From a virus, in IMG/VR virus record IMGVR_UViG_3300032562_002808, positions 1 through 25,351 of that record: DNA of 25,351 nucleotides. One strand, 5' to 3'. The translations under genes and the position numbers were made by a program. Below the pieces are notes generated by a model. That model saw nothing but the letters and a program-made list of their open reading frames with translations, was not told the origin of the DNA and searched no databases. Shown one piece after another: positions 14,861-21,383 of the stretch (position 1 is the stretch's first letter; every line of letters begins with the position of its first letter).

Positions 14861-15416
14861 TAAAAACTTCACTGCTTTTTCCGATAGGAAATACTTTTGG
14901 TCTGGGCGTTGCTCTAAGATGTCCGACAATGAACACTCTTTCCCGATTTTGTGGGACTCCGAAATTCTTGCTGTTAAGCACTTGCCATTGCAAATCATAC
15001 CCCAGTTCTGCAAGCGTGGCGATGATGGTTTTAAAAGTGTTTCCGTTGTCATGAGATAATAACCCTTTGACGTTTTCCAGTAACAACAATCTTGGTCGTT
15101 TTTCTTTGAGTATCCGGCATATGTCAAAAAACAAAGTTCCTCTGGTGTCGGCGAATCCAAGTCTTTTACCTGCGATAGAAAAGGATTGGCAAGGGAAGCC
15201 TCCACAGAATAGGTCGAAGTCGGGCAATTCTTTTTCTTTGATTTTTGTGATGTCTCCATAATTTTTATGTTTAAAATGTTTTTCGTAAACTTGAATTGCG
15301 TATTTGTCTATTTCACTGTAACCTATACATTCCGCTTTATTTTTAGTTGCCCAATCTATACCCAGCTCGAATCCGCCGATGCCGGTGAATGTGCTAAAAT
15401 ATTTTATATGCTCCAT
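14688..15416 (-). CDS. C5-cytosine DNA methyltransferase, N-terminal part
   Basis: This 242-residue frame holds the catalytic half of a Dcm-type enzyme that transfers a methyl group from S-adenosylmethionine to carbon 5 of cytosine. Visible are motif I FTGIGGFELGI (residues 10-20), motif IV GGFPCQSFS with catalytic Cys76, motif VI LLLENVKGL (111-119) and motif VIII GVPQNRERVFIVG (153-165). Motifs IX and X follow in another frame. In this frame the chain ends soon after the G9 run as RRGGVGISHKY. Loss of one G (or gain of two) in that run would join it to the motif IX-X frame and give an enzyme of about 300 residues. The enzyme may protect phage DNA against host restriction. The ATG at 15416 overlaps the HNH-3 stop by 13 bases. 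Confidence 0.88.
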   Translation of the reverse strand: MEHIKYFSTFTGIGGFELGIDWATKNKAECIGYSEIDKYAIQVYEKHFKHKNYGDITKIKEKELPDFDLFCGGFPCQSFSIAGKRLGFADTRGTLFFDICRILKEKRPRLLLLENVKGLLSHDNGNTFKTIIATLAELGYDLQWQVLNSKNFGVPQNRERVFIVGHLRATPRPKVFPIGKSSEVFNEKSNRQTQTVHPLRAGYKAGQGGNDFIRTNEPSIQKVRNLSDSSNRRGGVGISHKY

Positions 15417-15754
15417 TTTAAGTATTCTATTATTTGACTTAATAATTCTTTGTTATCGTTAACCATCCCGAGGACTAAATTACATCTACTGCAAATCCAA
15501 CCTCTGAATTTATCTGTTTTATGGTCGTGATCGTAACAAATCTTTCCCATCGCTCCACAAATTTCACATTGCATCGGCTTTTTTCTTGGCGCACTTTTAA
15601 TTTTATATCTAAATGAAACCCCACCCTTCCATCTTGGATGATTAGCACCTCTAAAATGGCTGACTCTTTTTTCTATTGTTTCAGCCGATTGTTTCTTGCC
15701 AGTCAACTTCTGCCTTATTTTTTCTCTGGTTTCTATTGATTGTTTTCTTCCCAT
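15404..15754 (-). CDS. HNH-3, endonuclease VII-like with NUMOD3-like N-terminus
   Basis: The 116-residue protein from ATG 15754 begins MGRKQSIETREKIRQKLTGK, a NUMOD3-like DNA-binding repeat (GRKQSIETREK and GKKQSAETIEK). It continues with GANHPRWKGG, then CEICG, CYDHDHKTDKFRGWICSRCN and LGMVNDNKELLSQIIEYL. The YDHDHKT...RGWICSRCN arrangement is typical of the recombination endonuclease VII family, which cuts branched DNA. Here the NUMOD3-like segment suggests a homing nuclease with a related active site. It lies between terminase and methyltransferase, starting 6 bases after the terminase stop. Confidence 0.82.
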   Translation of the reverse strand: MGRKQSIETREKIRQKLTGKKQSAETIEKRVSHFRGANHPRWKGGVSFRYKIKSAPRKKPMQCEICGAMGKICYDHDHKTDKFRGWICSRCNLVLGMVNDNKELLSQIIEYLKWSI

Positions 15755-15759
15755 ATTTT

Positions 15760-17262
15760 TTAAATAGACCACACCTCCGGGAGGTTAATACCATCTTGTT
15801 GTAATCCCAGAAGTAGATAAACGCAGGCATCGTTAAGATCGTCGTGTGCTTCAACCCCGAAGTTAATCATCTCCGAAATTAAATCCTCGCACCCATGCAC
15901 CGGGAATTTGACTGTGCCGTTTTTAATATATTTTGCAATAACCTTTCTGCGGGCCACTTTGTCTCCGCCCGGTATCATTCTTTGTACTGCGATGCCATGC
16001 CGCTCCATGTCCTGTATGGCAACTTCCTGATATCCGGCTTTTTCCACATAAAACATATGCCCGCCACCGCTTCTTTGTTTTGCCAGCATCATAGCTTCCA
16101 AATCGGGCAACGGACAGCGCTTATGAAATGGATTTGGTAATATATATATTTTAGGATGTCCGTAGTCGTCCGGGTCGTCGTAGACATCGGCTGAAACCAT
16201 TGCGGTAAAGTCTGCGGTTTGTTTTTCTGAAATGGCCAAGTCCACGCCATGTCGCCTCATATTCAAACCAATCTGCGGAAGTTTATCATAATAGTGTATG
16301 TCTTTTTCTGTAATATCCTGTCCCTCCTCGGCGATAACTTTCAGCAACATTTCTCGGCTCCACGCAGTCTCGCCAAGCTCTTTTCGTTTTAAATCCAGCA
16401 CCGCTTTTGTCGGATACTTTGCCGGCCATGTGCATCGTCTGGTTTTCTGGTCTATAAGCGGAAACTCAAAAACTCTAAACATTCCCTTTTTCTTTTTACG
16501 AGCCATTAACGCGTCATCGTGTAGGTAGTTCCCGATTAAAATAAGTTTGCCGGTGCGCTCGTCTATGCTCGGCAGCACTTCGCCGTCTAACCACGTTTCG
16601 GTTTTAATTCGGTTTTCGCTTTGCCTGACCCATTCCAAATCCTCCGGGTCGTCTACGATGATAAGCTTCGGGCGATGCTGTCTATGCTTAAGACCACGAA
16701 CCTTTTGTCCGCGAGACCGCGCCAGTATGCGCACTCCGTTAGAGAGTAACATATTTTTACTTTGCCACTCCTCATCGCTTTCCAAACTTGGCTCCGGGTT
16801 AGGAACTTTTTTTGATATTTCTTTTGTGACACCATAGTCTTGTTTTATTAATTCGTTATTTTCCAGTTCGTTTTTTATGTTGGCAATGTTTGTCGCTGAC
16901 TGCGTTCCGGTGTCTGAAACTGGTAGAATAAAACTGTATATGTCCGGGTGTTCCAATGCTTCGTAAATCGGATACGCCAAGCTGGCTATGGTTGACTTTG
17001 CCGAACCTCTAAAACCTATAATCTCCAGCCTCAAAATTCTCGGGTCGTCTAAAGCTTCCATCAGCGTCCAATGAAAGTCCGCCGCCGGGATATTAAAATG
17101 GTGAGGCAGGTAAATAAAACAAAAGGCGTAAAATCCCAATCGCTTTACTGTGGCTCGGCGCGACTGGCTATCGCATAGCGATTGCAGGTCCTTTGTCATC
17201 AATGCTTCCGCCTCCGGCAAGCTCTCTGACGTTTGGATTTGTTGGTTCTGGTTTTGGTTCAT
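15760..17262 (-). CDS. terL: Terminase large subunit
   Basis: The 500-residue packaging motor has an ATPase part with Walker A GFRGSAKST (residues 83-91) and Walker B LIIVDDPED (200-208), a coupling-motif candidate LILIGN (240-245), and an RNase H-like nuclease with VDLAISEKQTADFTA (metal-binding D341), E407 in YVEKAGYQ and AHDDLNDACVYLL (D474/D475/D478). It pumps DNA into proheads and cuts the concatemer. The start at 17262 overlaps the small subunit gene by 95 bases, longer than usual; an internal start is possible. There are no inteins or introns within the gene. Confidence 0.95.
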   Translation of the reverse strand: MNQNQNQQIQTSESLPEAEALMTKDLQSLCDSQSRRATVKRLGFYAFCFIYLPHHFNIPAADFHWTLMEALDDPRILRLEIIGFRGSAKSTIASLAYPIYEALEHPDIYSFILPVSDTGTQSATNIANIKNELENNELIKQDYGVTKEISKKVPNPEPSLESDEEWQSKNMLLSNGVRILARSRGQKVRGLKHRQHRPKLIIVDDPEDLEWVRQSENRIKTETWLDGEVLPSIDERTGKLILIGNYLHDDALMARKKKKGMFRVFEFPLIDQKTRRCTWPAKYPTKAVLDLKRKELGETAWSREMLLKVIAEEGQDITEKDIHYYDKLPQIGLNMRRHGVDLAISEKQTADFTAMVSADVYDDPDDYGHPKIYILPNPFHKRCPLPDLEAMMLAKQRSGGGHMFYVEKAGYQEVAIQDMERHGIAVQRMIPGGDKVARRKVIAKYIKNGTVKFPVHGCEDLISEMINFGVEAHDDLNDACVYLLLGLQQDGINLPEVWSI

Positions 17263-17776
17263 CTTTTTTTGTTTCGTGTATTACTGCTTCCTCGTAAATT
17301 ACCGGCTTTACTCTTTCTTTAAATTGCATTTCTAAGCACTTGATTGCCGCGGTCACCGCAGGGTTTAGTTCGTGCGTGGTTGTAGTCTCGCCCAGCTTCC
17401 TTGTAAAAAATCCAGAGTCCATTAACGCGTCCAGCGTTGCTTTTTTCAGGTCGGCTATTTTAGACATTGCCATTAACTTGTTATGCGTGGTTTCTTTCGG
17501 GTCTGATGCTATGTCCCAGCACTTTGAAATTATCGCCTCGTTTGTATCTTCTAAATCTGAAACGTGCAGAGCCGCCAGCTTCCGGTCAACTCTCTTTTTT
17601 CTTTCGCCGATTATTTTATCGCGCAACTTCATCGCGTAGTCGTGCGATATGTTTATTCCGTTCTGCGCCAAAATCTTAGCAATGTCATTGCCGGATATGT
17701 TGGCTCCCCTCATCACCATAATCTGCCTAACCTTAGCCATGTATATTTCTTTTTGGATATCGCTGGTTTTAGGCAT
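17168..17776 (-). CDS. terS: Terminase small subunit-like protein
   Basis: The 202-residue protein directly precedes and overlaps the large terminase. An N-terminal helix-turn-helix-like region (residues ~20-60, GANISGNDIAKILAQNGINIS followed by HDYAMKLRDKII) would recognise the packaging site. A central helical oligomerisation segment (LEDTNEAIISKCWDIAS, KLMAMSKIADLKKAT) follows, then a proline/glutamate-rich flexible tail (KDEPKPEPTNPN) that lies in the overlap with the large subunit. The order HTH, coiled-coil, tail is usual for small terminases, although sequence similarity in the family is low. Assignment rests on context and architecture. Confidence 0.75.
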   Translation of the reverse strand: MPKTSDIQKEIYMAKVRQIMVMRGANISGNDIAKILAQNGINISHDYAMKLRDKIIGERKKRVDRKLAALHVSDLEDTNEAIISKCWDIASDPKETTHNKLMAMSKIADLKKATLDALMDSGFFTRKLGETTTTHELNPAVTAAIKCLEMQFKERVKPVIYEEAVIHETKKDEPKPEPTNPNVRELAGGGSIDDKGPAIAMR

Positions 17777-17971
17777 TTATAATTTCCAAATTTTGGTTTG
17801 CAATTCTTTTATTTTTTTGCTTTCTCCTTCAATCCATCTTTTAGGTATCGAACCTTTTAAATATACTTCCCCTTCGGCTATATATTTATCCAACGCCCTT
17901 TCAATTATTCTTTTTTCTTCATTGTTGAGAACTTCCTCAGTGAATACAATTAATTTTTTTGGTATTTTCAT
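17777..17971 (-). CDS. Hypothetical 64-residue protein
   Basis: The product begins MKIPKKLIVFTEEVLNNEEK, followed by a helix-rich charged chain with two tryptophans. It ends immediately before the small terminase start, so it belongs to the same transcription unit. A 6-bp hairpin (GCTGGG / CCCAGC) lies in the short gap upstream. No family was recognised. Confidence 0.55.
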   Translation of the reverse strand: MKIPKKLIVFTEEVLNNEEKRIIERALDKYIAEGEVYLKGSIPKRWIEGESKKIKELQTKIWKL

Positions 17972-18010
17972 AGTTTTATTGCTTTTTGCTGGGTGAAGTC
18001 CTCCCAGCGT

Positions 18011-18556
18011 TTAATAATTTCTCTTTAAATTATGTTTGTAATCGTAATTGCGGTGGCAGGTTGTGCATAACCTCAACCAGTCTTTTAAATTACGCTTATA
18101 CTTGTGGTCTTTGTTAGCCCATTCGTATTTTTGCTTTTTAGTCGCACCGCAAATTTCACATTTTTGAGGCGCTCCCAAATTTCTATAAATCCAATGATGC
18201 AAACCATGATAACCAACCTTGTCTCCTTTCCAAGAATGATTTTTTTCGTTTGTCGCACCAGTGCGAACCATGTTAGGCTCAATCCTTTGCTTCCAAATAA
18301 CCTCATAACATTTATGCGAGCAGTATTTTTGTTTTCGCTTTCCAAAATCTTTTACTGCTCTAAATTCTTTTCCACAAACAAGGCATTTTCTAACCTCTGC
18401 TCTTTGCAGGTGCGGATAATGTTTTCCTTTTTTCCCGCCAGTTTCTCTACCAGCATATCCGCATTTTTTACTACAAAATCTTTGTTTTAAACTTCCACTT
18501 ATTGGATAAAACTTTTTATTACATTGTTCGCAAACTAATTGTGTTTTTGTTTTCAT
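18011..18556 (-). CDS. HNH endonuclease 4 with two N-terminal zinc ribbons
   Basis: The 181-residue protein has three zinc-binding parts. The first treble-clef-like ribbon has CEQC and FCSKKC (residues ~9-32), the second CLVC and YCSHKC (~58-83), and the HNH core has NEKNHSWKGD, CEICG, WANKDHKYKR and CTTCHRNYDYKHN. The extra ribbons may help bind DNA at its target site. It belongs to the same WKGD subgroup as HNH-1 and HNH-2. It sits between HNH-5 and the terminases. A 10-bp perfect hairpin TTGATATTAT / ATAATATCAA (18591-18582 with 18569-18560) ends 3 bases before its start and spans the HNH-5 stop region. Confidence 0.88.
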   Translation of the reverse strand: MKTKTQLVCEQCNKKFYPISGSLKQRFCSKKCGYAGRETGGKKGKHYPHLQRAEVRKCLVCGKEFRAVKDFGKRKQKYCSHKCYEVIWKQRIEPNMVRTGATNEKNHSWKGDKVGYHGLHHWIYRNLGAPQKCEICGATKKQKYEWANKDHKYKRNLKDWLRLCTTCHRNYDYKHNLKRNY

Positions 18557-18559
18557 ACC

Positions 18560-18591
18560 TTGATATTATCACATCTACATAATAATATCAA
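18560..18591 (-). promoter_or_regulatory. 10-bp hairpin at the HNH-5/HNH-4 junction
   Basis: On the minus strand TTGATATTAT pairs with ATAATATCAA around a 12-base loop. Only 3 bases separate it from the HNH-4 ATG. No U-run follows, so it is unlikely to terminate transcription. It could control access to the start codon. Confidence 0.5.
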
Positions 18592-18821
18592 TATCTTCTA
18601 CTTCCATTGCACTTCGCACAAAGTAGTCTATAATTCGCCAACAAACCTCTCGCTTTTGGATTAGTGCTTTTTGGTAATTTATGGTCTATCGTTAAATTTT
18701 CTGTTGAACCACAAAATTCGCATTTCTCCGGTAAGCCTTTCAATTTAGCCAACTCCCACCAGCGGACTTTTTGATAATACTTTTGTTGGCAAGACTGCAA
18801 TAAATATCCGTATCCAGCCAT
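18588..18821 (-). CDS. HNH endonuclease 5 (minimal)
   Basis: A 77-residue HNH protein with CEFCGSTENLTIDHKLPKS and the second zinc pair CAKCN near its end, the classic C-x2-C / DH / C-x2-C-N arrangement. It lacks the WKG pre-motif seen in the other four, so it is from a different HNH lineage. It starts directly after the ParB-like gene stop, so it is probably co-translated. Its N-terminal helix (QKYYQKVRWWELAKLKG) is basic and aromatic, suited to DNA contact. Confidence 0.85.
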   Translation of the reverse strand: MAGYGYLLQSCQQKYYQKVRWWELAKLKGLPEKCEFCGSTENLTIDHKLPKSTNPKARGLLANYRLLCAKCNGSRRY

Positions 18822-18822
18822 T

Positions 18823-19290
18823 TTACAATTCTTTTTCTTTTAAATGTTTAGTGCCACAGTTCGGGCAAATGCAATCATCGGGTATAAAGCCAGAAACTTC
18901 ATCACTGGGCATAATCAAATCTTTGTTAAATCCCGTAAGGTCTAAAAGCTCCGTATCTGGCCCAAGAGATATTAACTCCTCTTTCAATAAATTGTCGTCC
19001 CACCCCGACAAAAGTCCAAGTTGGTTGTCTGCCAACCTCAAGGCTTTTACCTCGTCGTCGGTCAGCGTGTCAATCACAACGCATGGTACAGTTTCCCAGC
19101 CCATTTCCTTAACCGCCATTACTCTGCCATGTCCGGCAATGATTACGTTGTTTTGGTCAATCAGGCAGGGCGTTGTAAAACCAAATCGTATGATGTTGCG
19201 CTTTAGCAAATCAATCTGCGACTTCGGGTGCGTGCGCGCGTTGGCTTCGTACGGCTTTAGGTCGCTGATTTTTACTTCTTGTATTTGCAT
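18823..19290 (-). CDS. ParB/sulfiredoxin-like domain protein
   Basis: The 155-residue protein carries an N-terminal ParB-like domain: ISDLKPYEANARTHPKSQID (residues ~8-27), then PCLIDQNNVIIAGHGRVMAVKEMG with the GHGR nucleotide-binding signature, and LTDDEVKALRLADNQLG. Phages use stand-alone or methyltransferase-fused domains of this type near DNA modification and terminase genes; biochemical activity in these small proteins is usually untested. The C-terminal CICPNCGTKH could bind zinc together with other cysteines. The start at 19290 overlaps the upstream 52-residue gene by 19 bases. No methyltransferase is fused, although one lies 3.5 kb downstream. Confidence 0.85.
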   Translation of the reverse strand: MQIQEVKISDLKPYEANARTHPKSQIDLLKRNIIRFGFTTPCLIDQNNVIIAGHGRVMAVKEMGWETVPCVVIDTLTDDEVKALRLADNQLGLLSGWDDNLLKEELISLGPDTELLDLTGFNKDLIMPSDEVSGFIPDDCICPNCGTKHLKEKEL

Positions 19291-19430
19291 ATAATTTTTT
19301 TTAATTCTTCTTTTATATTTTCCTCAAATTCTAAATTCATTTCCTGACATTGGAATATCGTGCCAGATTCGGTTTGCAGTTCCCAATAAAAATAGTATTT
19401 ACCCTCTTTTTTTATAAGGTCTGCTTTCAT
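19272..19430 (-). CDS. Small ATGA-coupled protein, 52 residues
   Basis: A short frame starting MKADLIKKEGKYYFYWELQT and ending in a lysine-rich tail (KEELKKIICKYKK). Its ATG shares bases with the TGA stop of the resolvase-like gene (ATGA at 19430-19427), and its 3' end overlaps the ParB-like start. Such couplings are strong evidence that it is translated. The first half looks like two beta strands and the second half a helix. No family was recognised. Confidence 0.65.
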   Translation of the reverse strand: MKADLIKKEGKYYFYWELQTESGTIFQCQEMNLEFEENIKEELKKIICKYKK

Positions 19431-19720
19431 AGTTTTATAATTTCAAAATCTTTTATTTTAGAGTCGTATAGCCACAATTCTCCGGGGTGTGATAAATCAT
19501 ATAGGTTTCTGAATGCGGTTATCTTGGCTATGTGGCTGGACTTATTGCTCTTGGTTGTAAACTGTATAAATTTGGTCTGGCTTCCTTTGGCGGCGACTCC
19601 GTCCCACATTGTAAAAATATCCTGTTGCTTTCTAAACTTAACTCTTGGCGACCACCAGCACACCCAGCCGAGGTGTCCCAATTTATCTGTTATAAAATCG
19701 CGTAAGTCTTTTTCTGTCAT
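19427..19720 (-). CDS. PD-(D/E)XK Holliday-junction-resolvase-like protein
   Basis: From the ATG at 19720 the protein has 97 residues: MTEKDLRDFITDKLGHLGW, then VCWWSPRVKFRKQQDIFTMWDGVAAKGSQTKFIQFTT split by a short loop, then KSNKSSHIAKITAF and ELWLYDS. The DIFxxxDxxA strand, followed by xFIQFTT with the fold's Q/K position and a final strand, matches small restriction-endonuclease-fold nucleases such as VRR-NUC or archaeal-type resolvases. It would resolve branched DNA before packaging. The frame is open to 19864, but that part is the structured leader described next. Confidence 0.7.
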   Translation of the reverse strand: MTEKDLRDFITDKLGHLGWVCWWSPRVKFRKQQDIFTMWDGVAAKGSQTKFIQFTTKSNKSSHIAKITAFRNLYDLSHPGELWLYDSKIKDFEIIKL

Positions 19721-19853
19721 TAATTTGTGGTAGGTTAATTGTATTCTCACGCCTACCCAGACCCTGCAAGCTTCGTTCTCGCCTCGCACTCCGGCTTGCG
19801 CCGGGACAGGTCGGCAGACGCTATCTGGATAGGCGGCAGAATACGATCTGCCG
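19721..19853 (-). ncRNA. Large structured leader RNA upstream of the resolvase-like gene
   Basis: On the minus strand a long stem is formed by GTATTCT / AGAATAC (19844-19838 with 19747-19741), a 2x2 internal loop, CGCCTA / TAGGCG (19835-19830 with 19755-19750), one G-U pair and CCAGA / TCTGG (19828-19824 with 19761-19757). Inside is CCGGC-GCAA-GCCGG with a GNRA tetraloop (19804-19791). An alternative hairpin CGGCAGA / TCTGCCG (19853-19847 with 19840-19834) competes with the outer stem. The region is visibly more GC-rich than its surroundings. The 10-mer ACCTACCACA follows 6 bases before the ATG-proximal AATTA. Confidence 0.65.
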
Positions 19854-19857
19854 GTGA

Positions 19858-20040
19858 TTACCACTTACCGTTGTTCAAATGCTTTTCCTCTTGCGCGCCT
19901 CTCTGCTCTTTTTTCTTGCGTCTGCAAGTTGGGCATCTCTTTGGCTGGTTGTAGCCCTTGTCGGTGTAAAACTCCTGCTCTCCGGTTGTAAACGTAAACT
20001 CCTCGTGGCAGTCTACGCATCTTAAATAAATATCCGCCAT
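19858..20040 (-). CDS. Zinc-ribbon protein (zf-trcl-like)
   Basis: The 60-residue protein has CVDCHEEFTFTTGEQEFY followed by YNQPKRCPTCRRKKKEQ. The pattern C-x2-C-x-EFTFTxGEQxFY...PxRCxxCR matches the small probable zinc-ribbon family known as zf-trcl. Four cysteines should bind one zinc ion. The ATG is 1 base after the TAA of the upstream 33-residue gene. Its role in phages is not known; nucleic-acid binding is likely. Confidence 0.8.
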   Translation of the reverse strand: MADIYLRCVDCHEEFTFTTGEQEFYTDKGYNQPKRCPTCRRKKKEQRGAQEEKHLNNGKW

Positions 20041-20041
20041 G

Positions 20042-20143
20042 TTATATTTTTTTATAAATTGAATAAAGTAAAACTAAGCCGACCACGCCTCCAATTAGTT
20101 TTAAAACCTGCACTAAATTAAGCTCTTCAAAAATAAATTTCAT
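20042..20143 (-). CDS. Single-helix membrane peptide, 33 residues
   Basis: A short frame starting MKFIFEELNLVQVLKLIGGV and ending GLVLLYSIYKKI: one hydrophobic helix with a charged KK tail. Its ATG overlaps the TGA of the preceding 43-residue gene (ATGA at 20143-20140) and the zinc-ribbon gene starts one base after its TAA, so the arrangement supports translation. It may be a small membrane-active or accessory protein; holin function is not claimed because no other lysis gene is near. Confidence 0.55.
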   Translation of the reverse strand: MKFIFEELNLVQVLKLIGGVVGLVLLYSIYKKI

Positions 20144-20271
20144 AAAAATCTGTTACGCTGGTTAAGCATTATAATCCACATTTTTTCCTCAGGTGTTAAG
20201 CCGTCCCACCACTTCTCGTATTCAATCCAGTAGTTGTCCCACCATATTTTTATCCGTCTAAAAATATTCAT
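20140..20271 (-). CDS. Tryptophan-rich small protein, 43 residues
   Basis: The peptide begins MNIFRRIKIWWDNYWIEYEK and continues WWDGLTPEEKMWIIM, with six tryptophans in 43 residues. Its ATG overlaps the stop of the 285-residue gene (ATGA at 20271-20268), and its own TGA overlaps the ATG of the next gene. Two consecutive ATGA couplings make chance unlikely. It looks amphipathic and could lie at a membrane surface or pack against the following membrane peptide. No family was recognised. Confidence 0.6.
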   Translation of the reverse strand: MNIFRRIKIWWDNYWIEYEKWWDGLTPEEKMWIIMLNQRNRFL

Positions 20272-21125
20272 GACATTTCTTTAAACTTTTTTTTACGCTC
20301 GTCGGTGGTCATGCCCATAAAATTATAACCTCCCCAGTATGCCGGACTGCACATCCAATATTGGTCGGACTCTGTCGGTGCTATTACTTGCAGATCTAAG
20401 TTGCACACTATGTCTGTCAGCTGTTTTACCAGCTTCCGGCTTAGCATCAGCCCTATGTTCAAAGCCAGCTTTATAAAACTCCATCGCTGGTGCAAAGACA
20501 TCGGGTCGTTTTTGTCGTCGTGTTCGCGCTCGGTTAAAATATCAAACAGCCTGCTTATTTCCTTTCTCGGGTTTTTGAAAAACTGCTCTTTGTTTAACTG
20601 TGCCATTATGTCCTGAAACCTCAGCCGGTAAGCCATGTCGTATTCCAGTATGGCGCAAACAATGTCCCGGACTTTCTCGTCGGCTATGGCCTGATACATT
20701 TCCCTTGCCGGCTGGTTGTATTTGTTCTCGGGCAAATACAAATCACGCCACGCCCACCATAACCATTGCAGTAAATATTCTTTGTATAAAATTGCCGAGA
20801 CCGCTATCAGTATTTTTTGGAATATGTTTTTTTTCTTAAACTCTCCTTTACCAAAAAGGAATCTGCCAAACATCGGAATTATTCTTTTAAACTTCGCCAG
20901 CTCAATCACTTTGTCGGCTGAAATCCACGATGTCATCGGATACTCTATGCCTTGGAATCTGATCTCGCACCCCTTGTCCTTAATCACAAAGTCGTCCATG
21001 AACATATCAACCGGCGACTGCGTGTCTATGAAGTTGCTCTGGTCCTGCTGTCGTCCGTATCCGTCGTATTTGTGCTTTACAATTAGGTCTCGCAGTGTTA
21101 GTAAATAGTCACTTATTTTTAACAT
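20268..21125 (-). CDS. Hypothetical phage protein, 285 residues
   Basis: A mostly helical protein beginning MLKISDYLLTLRDLIVKHKY. It contains a tryptophan-rich segment LQWLWWAWRDLYLPENKYN (about residues 118-136), a central helical region and a C-terminal aromatic/glycine stretch YWMCSPAYWGGYNFMGM. The hydrophobic run KNIFQKILIAVSAILYK could contact a membrane but is not long enough for a confident membrane segment. It overlaps its upstream neighbour by 17 bases and is ATGA-coupled to the tryptophan-rich peptide downstream. I do not recognise it. Confidence 0.7.
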   Translation of the reverse strand: MLKISDYLLTLRDLIVKHKYDGYGRQQDQSNFIDTQSPVDMFMDDFVIKDKGCEIRFQGIEYPMTSWISADKVIELAKFKRIIPMFGRFLFGKGEFKKKNIFQKILIAVSAILYKEYLLQWLWWAWRDLYLPENKYNQPAREMYQAIADEKVRDIVCAILEYDMAYRLRFQDIMAQLNKEQFFKNPRKEISRLFDILTEREHDDKNDPMSLHQRWSFIKLALNIGLMLSRKLVKQLTDIVCNLDLQVIAPTESDQYWMCSPAYWGGYNFMGMTTDERKKKFKEMS

Positions 21126-21294
21126 TTCCGAGTTTTTTAATTACCTTTATGTCTATGCCAAATTCCAGTTCAAACAGTTTCATCGAGGCTTCGTATAAGT
21201 CCAAAAAAACTTCTTCCTTGCGATAGTCCGGCATGATAGCCGGGTCGCCGTATTTTGACTGAATAAAATTTTTAAAGTCCTCTTGGTTAAGCAT
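21109..21294 (-). CDS. Hypothetical 61-residue protein
   Basis: The acidic product begins MLNQEDFKNFIQSKYGDPAI and ends with a basic KKLGNVKNK tail; the middle is one amphipathic helix. It overlaps both neighbours by a few bases (8 upstream, 17 downstream), consistent with an operon. No family was recognised. Confidence 0.6.
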   Translation of the reverse strand: MLNQEDFKNFIQSKYGDPAIMPDYRKEEVFLDLYEASMKLFELEFGIDIKVIKKLGNVKNK

Positions 21295-21379
21295 AACTTG
21301 GTCTTTTAATTTTTTTAGGATAGTTTATACCTTTTCCTCGCCTATTTGCTTTCCCTTTTCCGTATGGTTTCTTTTTCAT
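21287..21379 (-). CDS. Very basic 30-residue ORF
   Basis: A short frame MKKKPYGKGKANRRGKGINY followed by PKKIKRPSYA, in which almost half the residues are lysine or arginine. Unlike a simple poly-A artefact it includes several glycine, arginine and proline codons. It starts 5 bases after the upstream stop and overlaps the next start by 8 bases. It could bind nucleic acid. Short length limits confidence. Confidence 0.45.
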   Translation of the reverse strand: MKKKPYGKGKANRRGKGINYPKKIKRPSYA

Positions 21380-21383
21380 AGTT

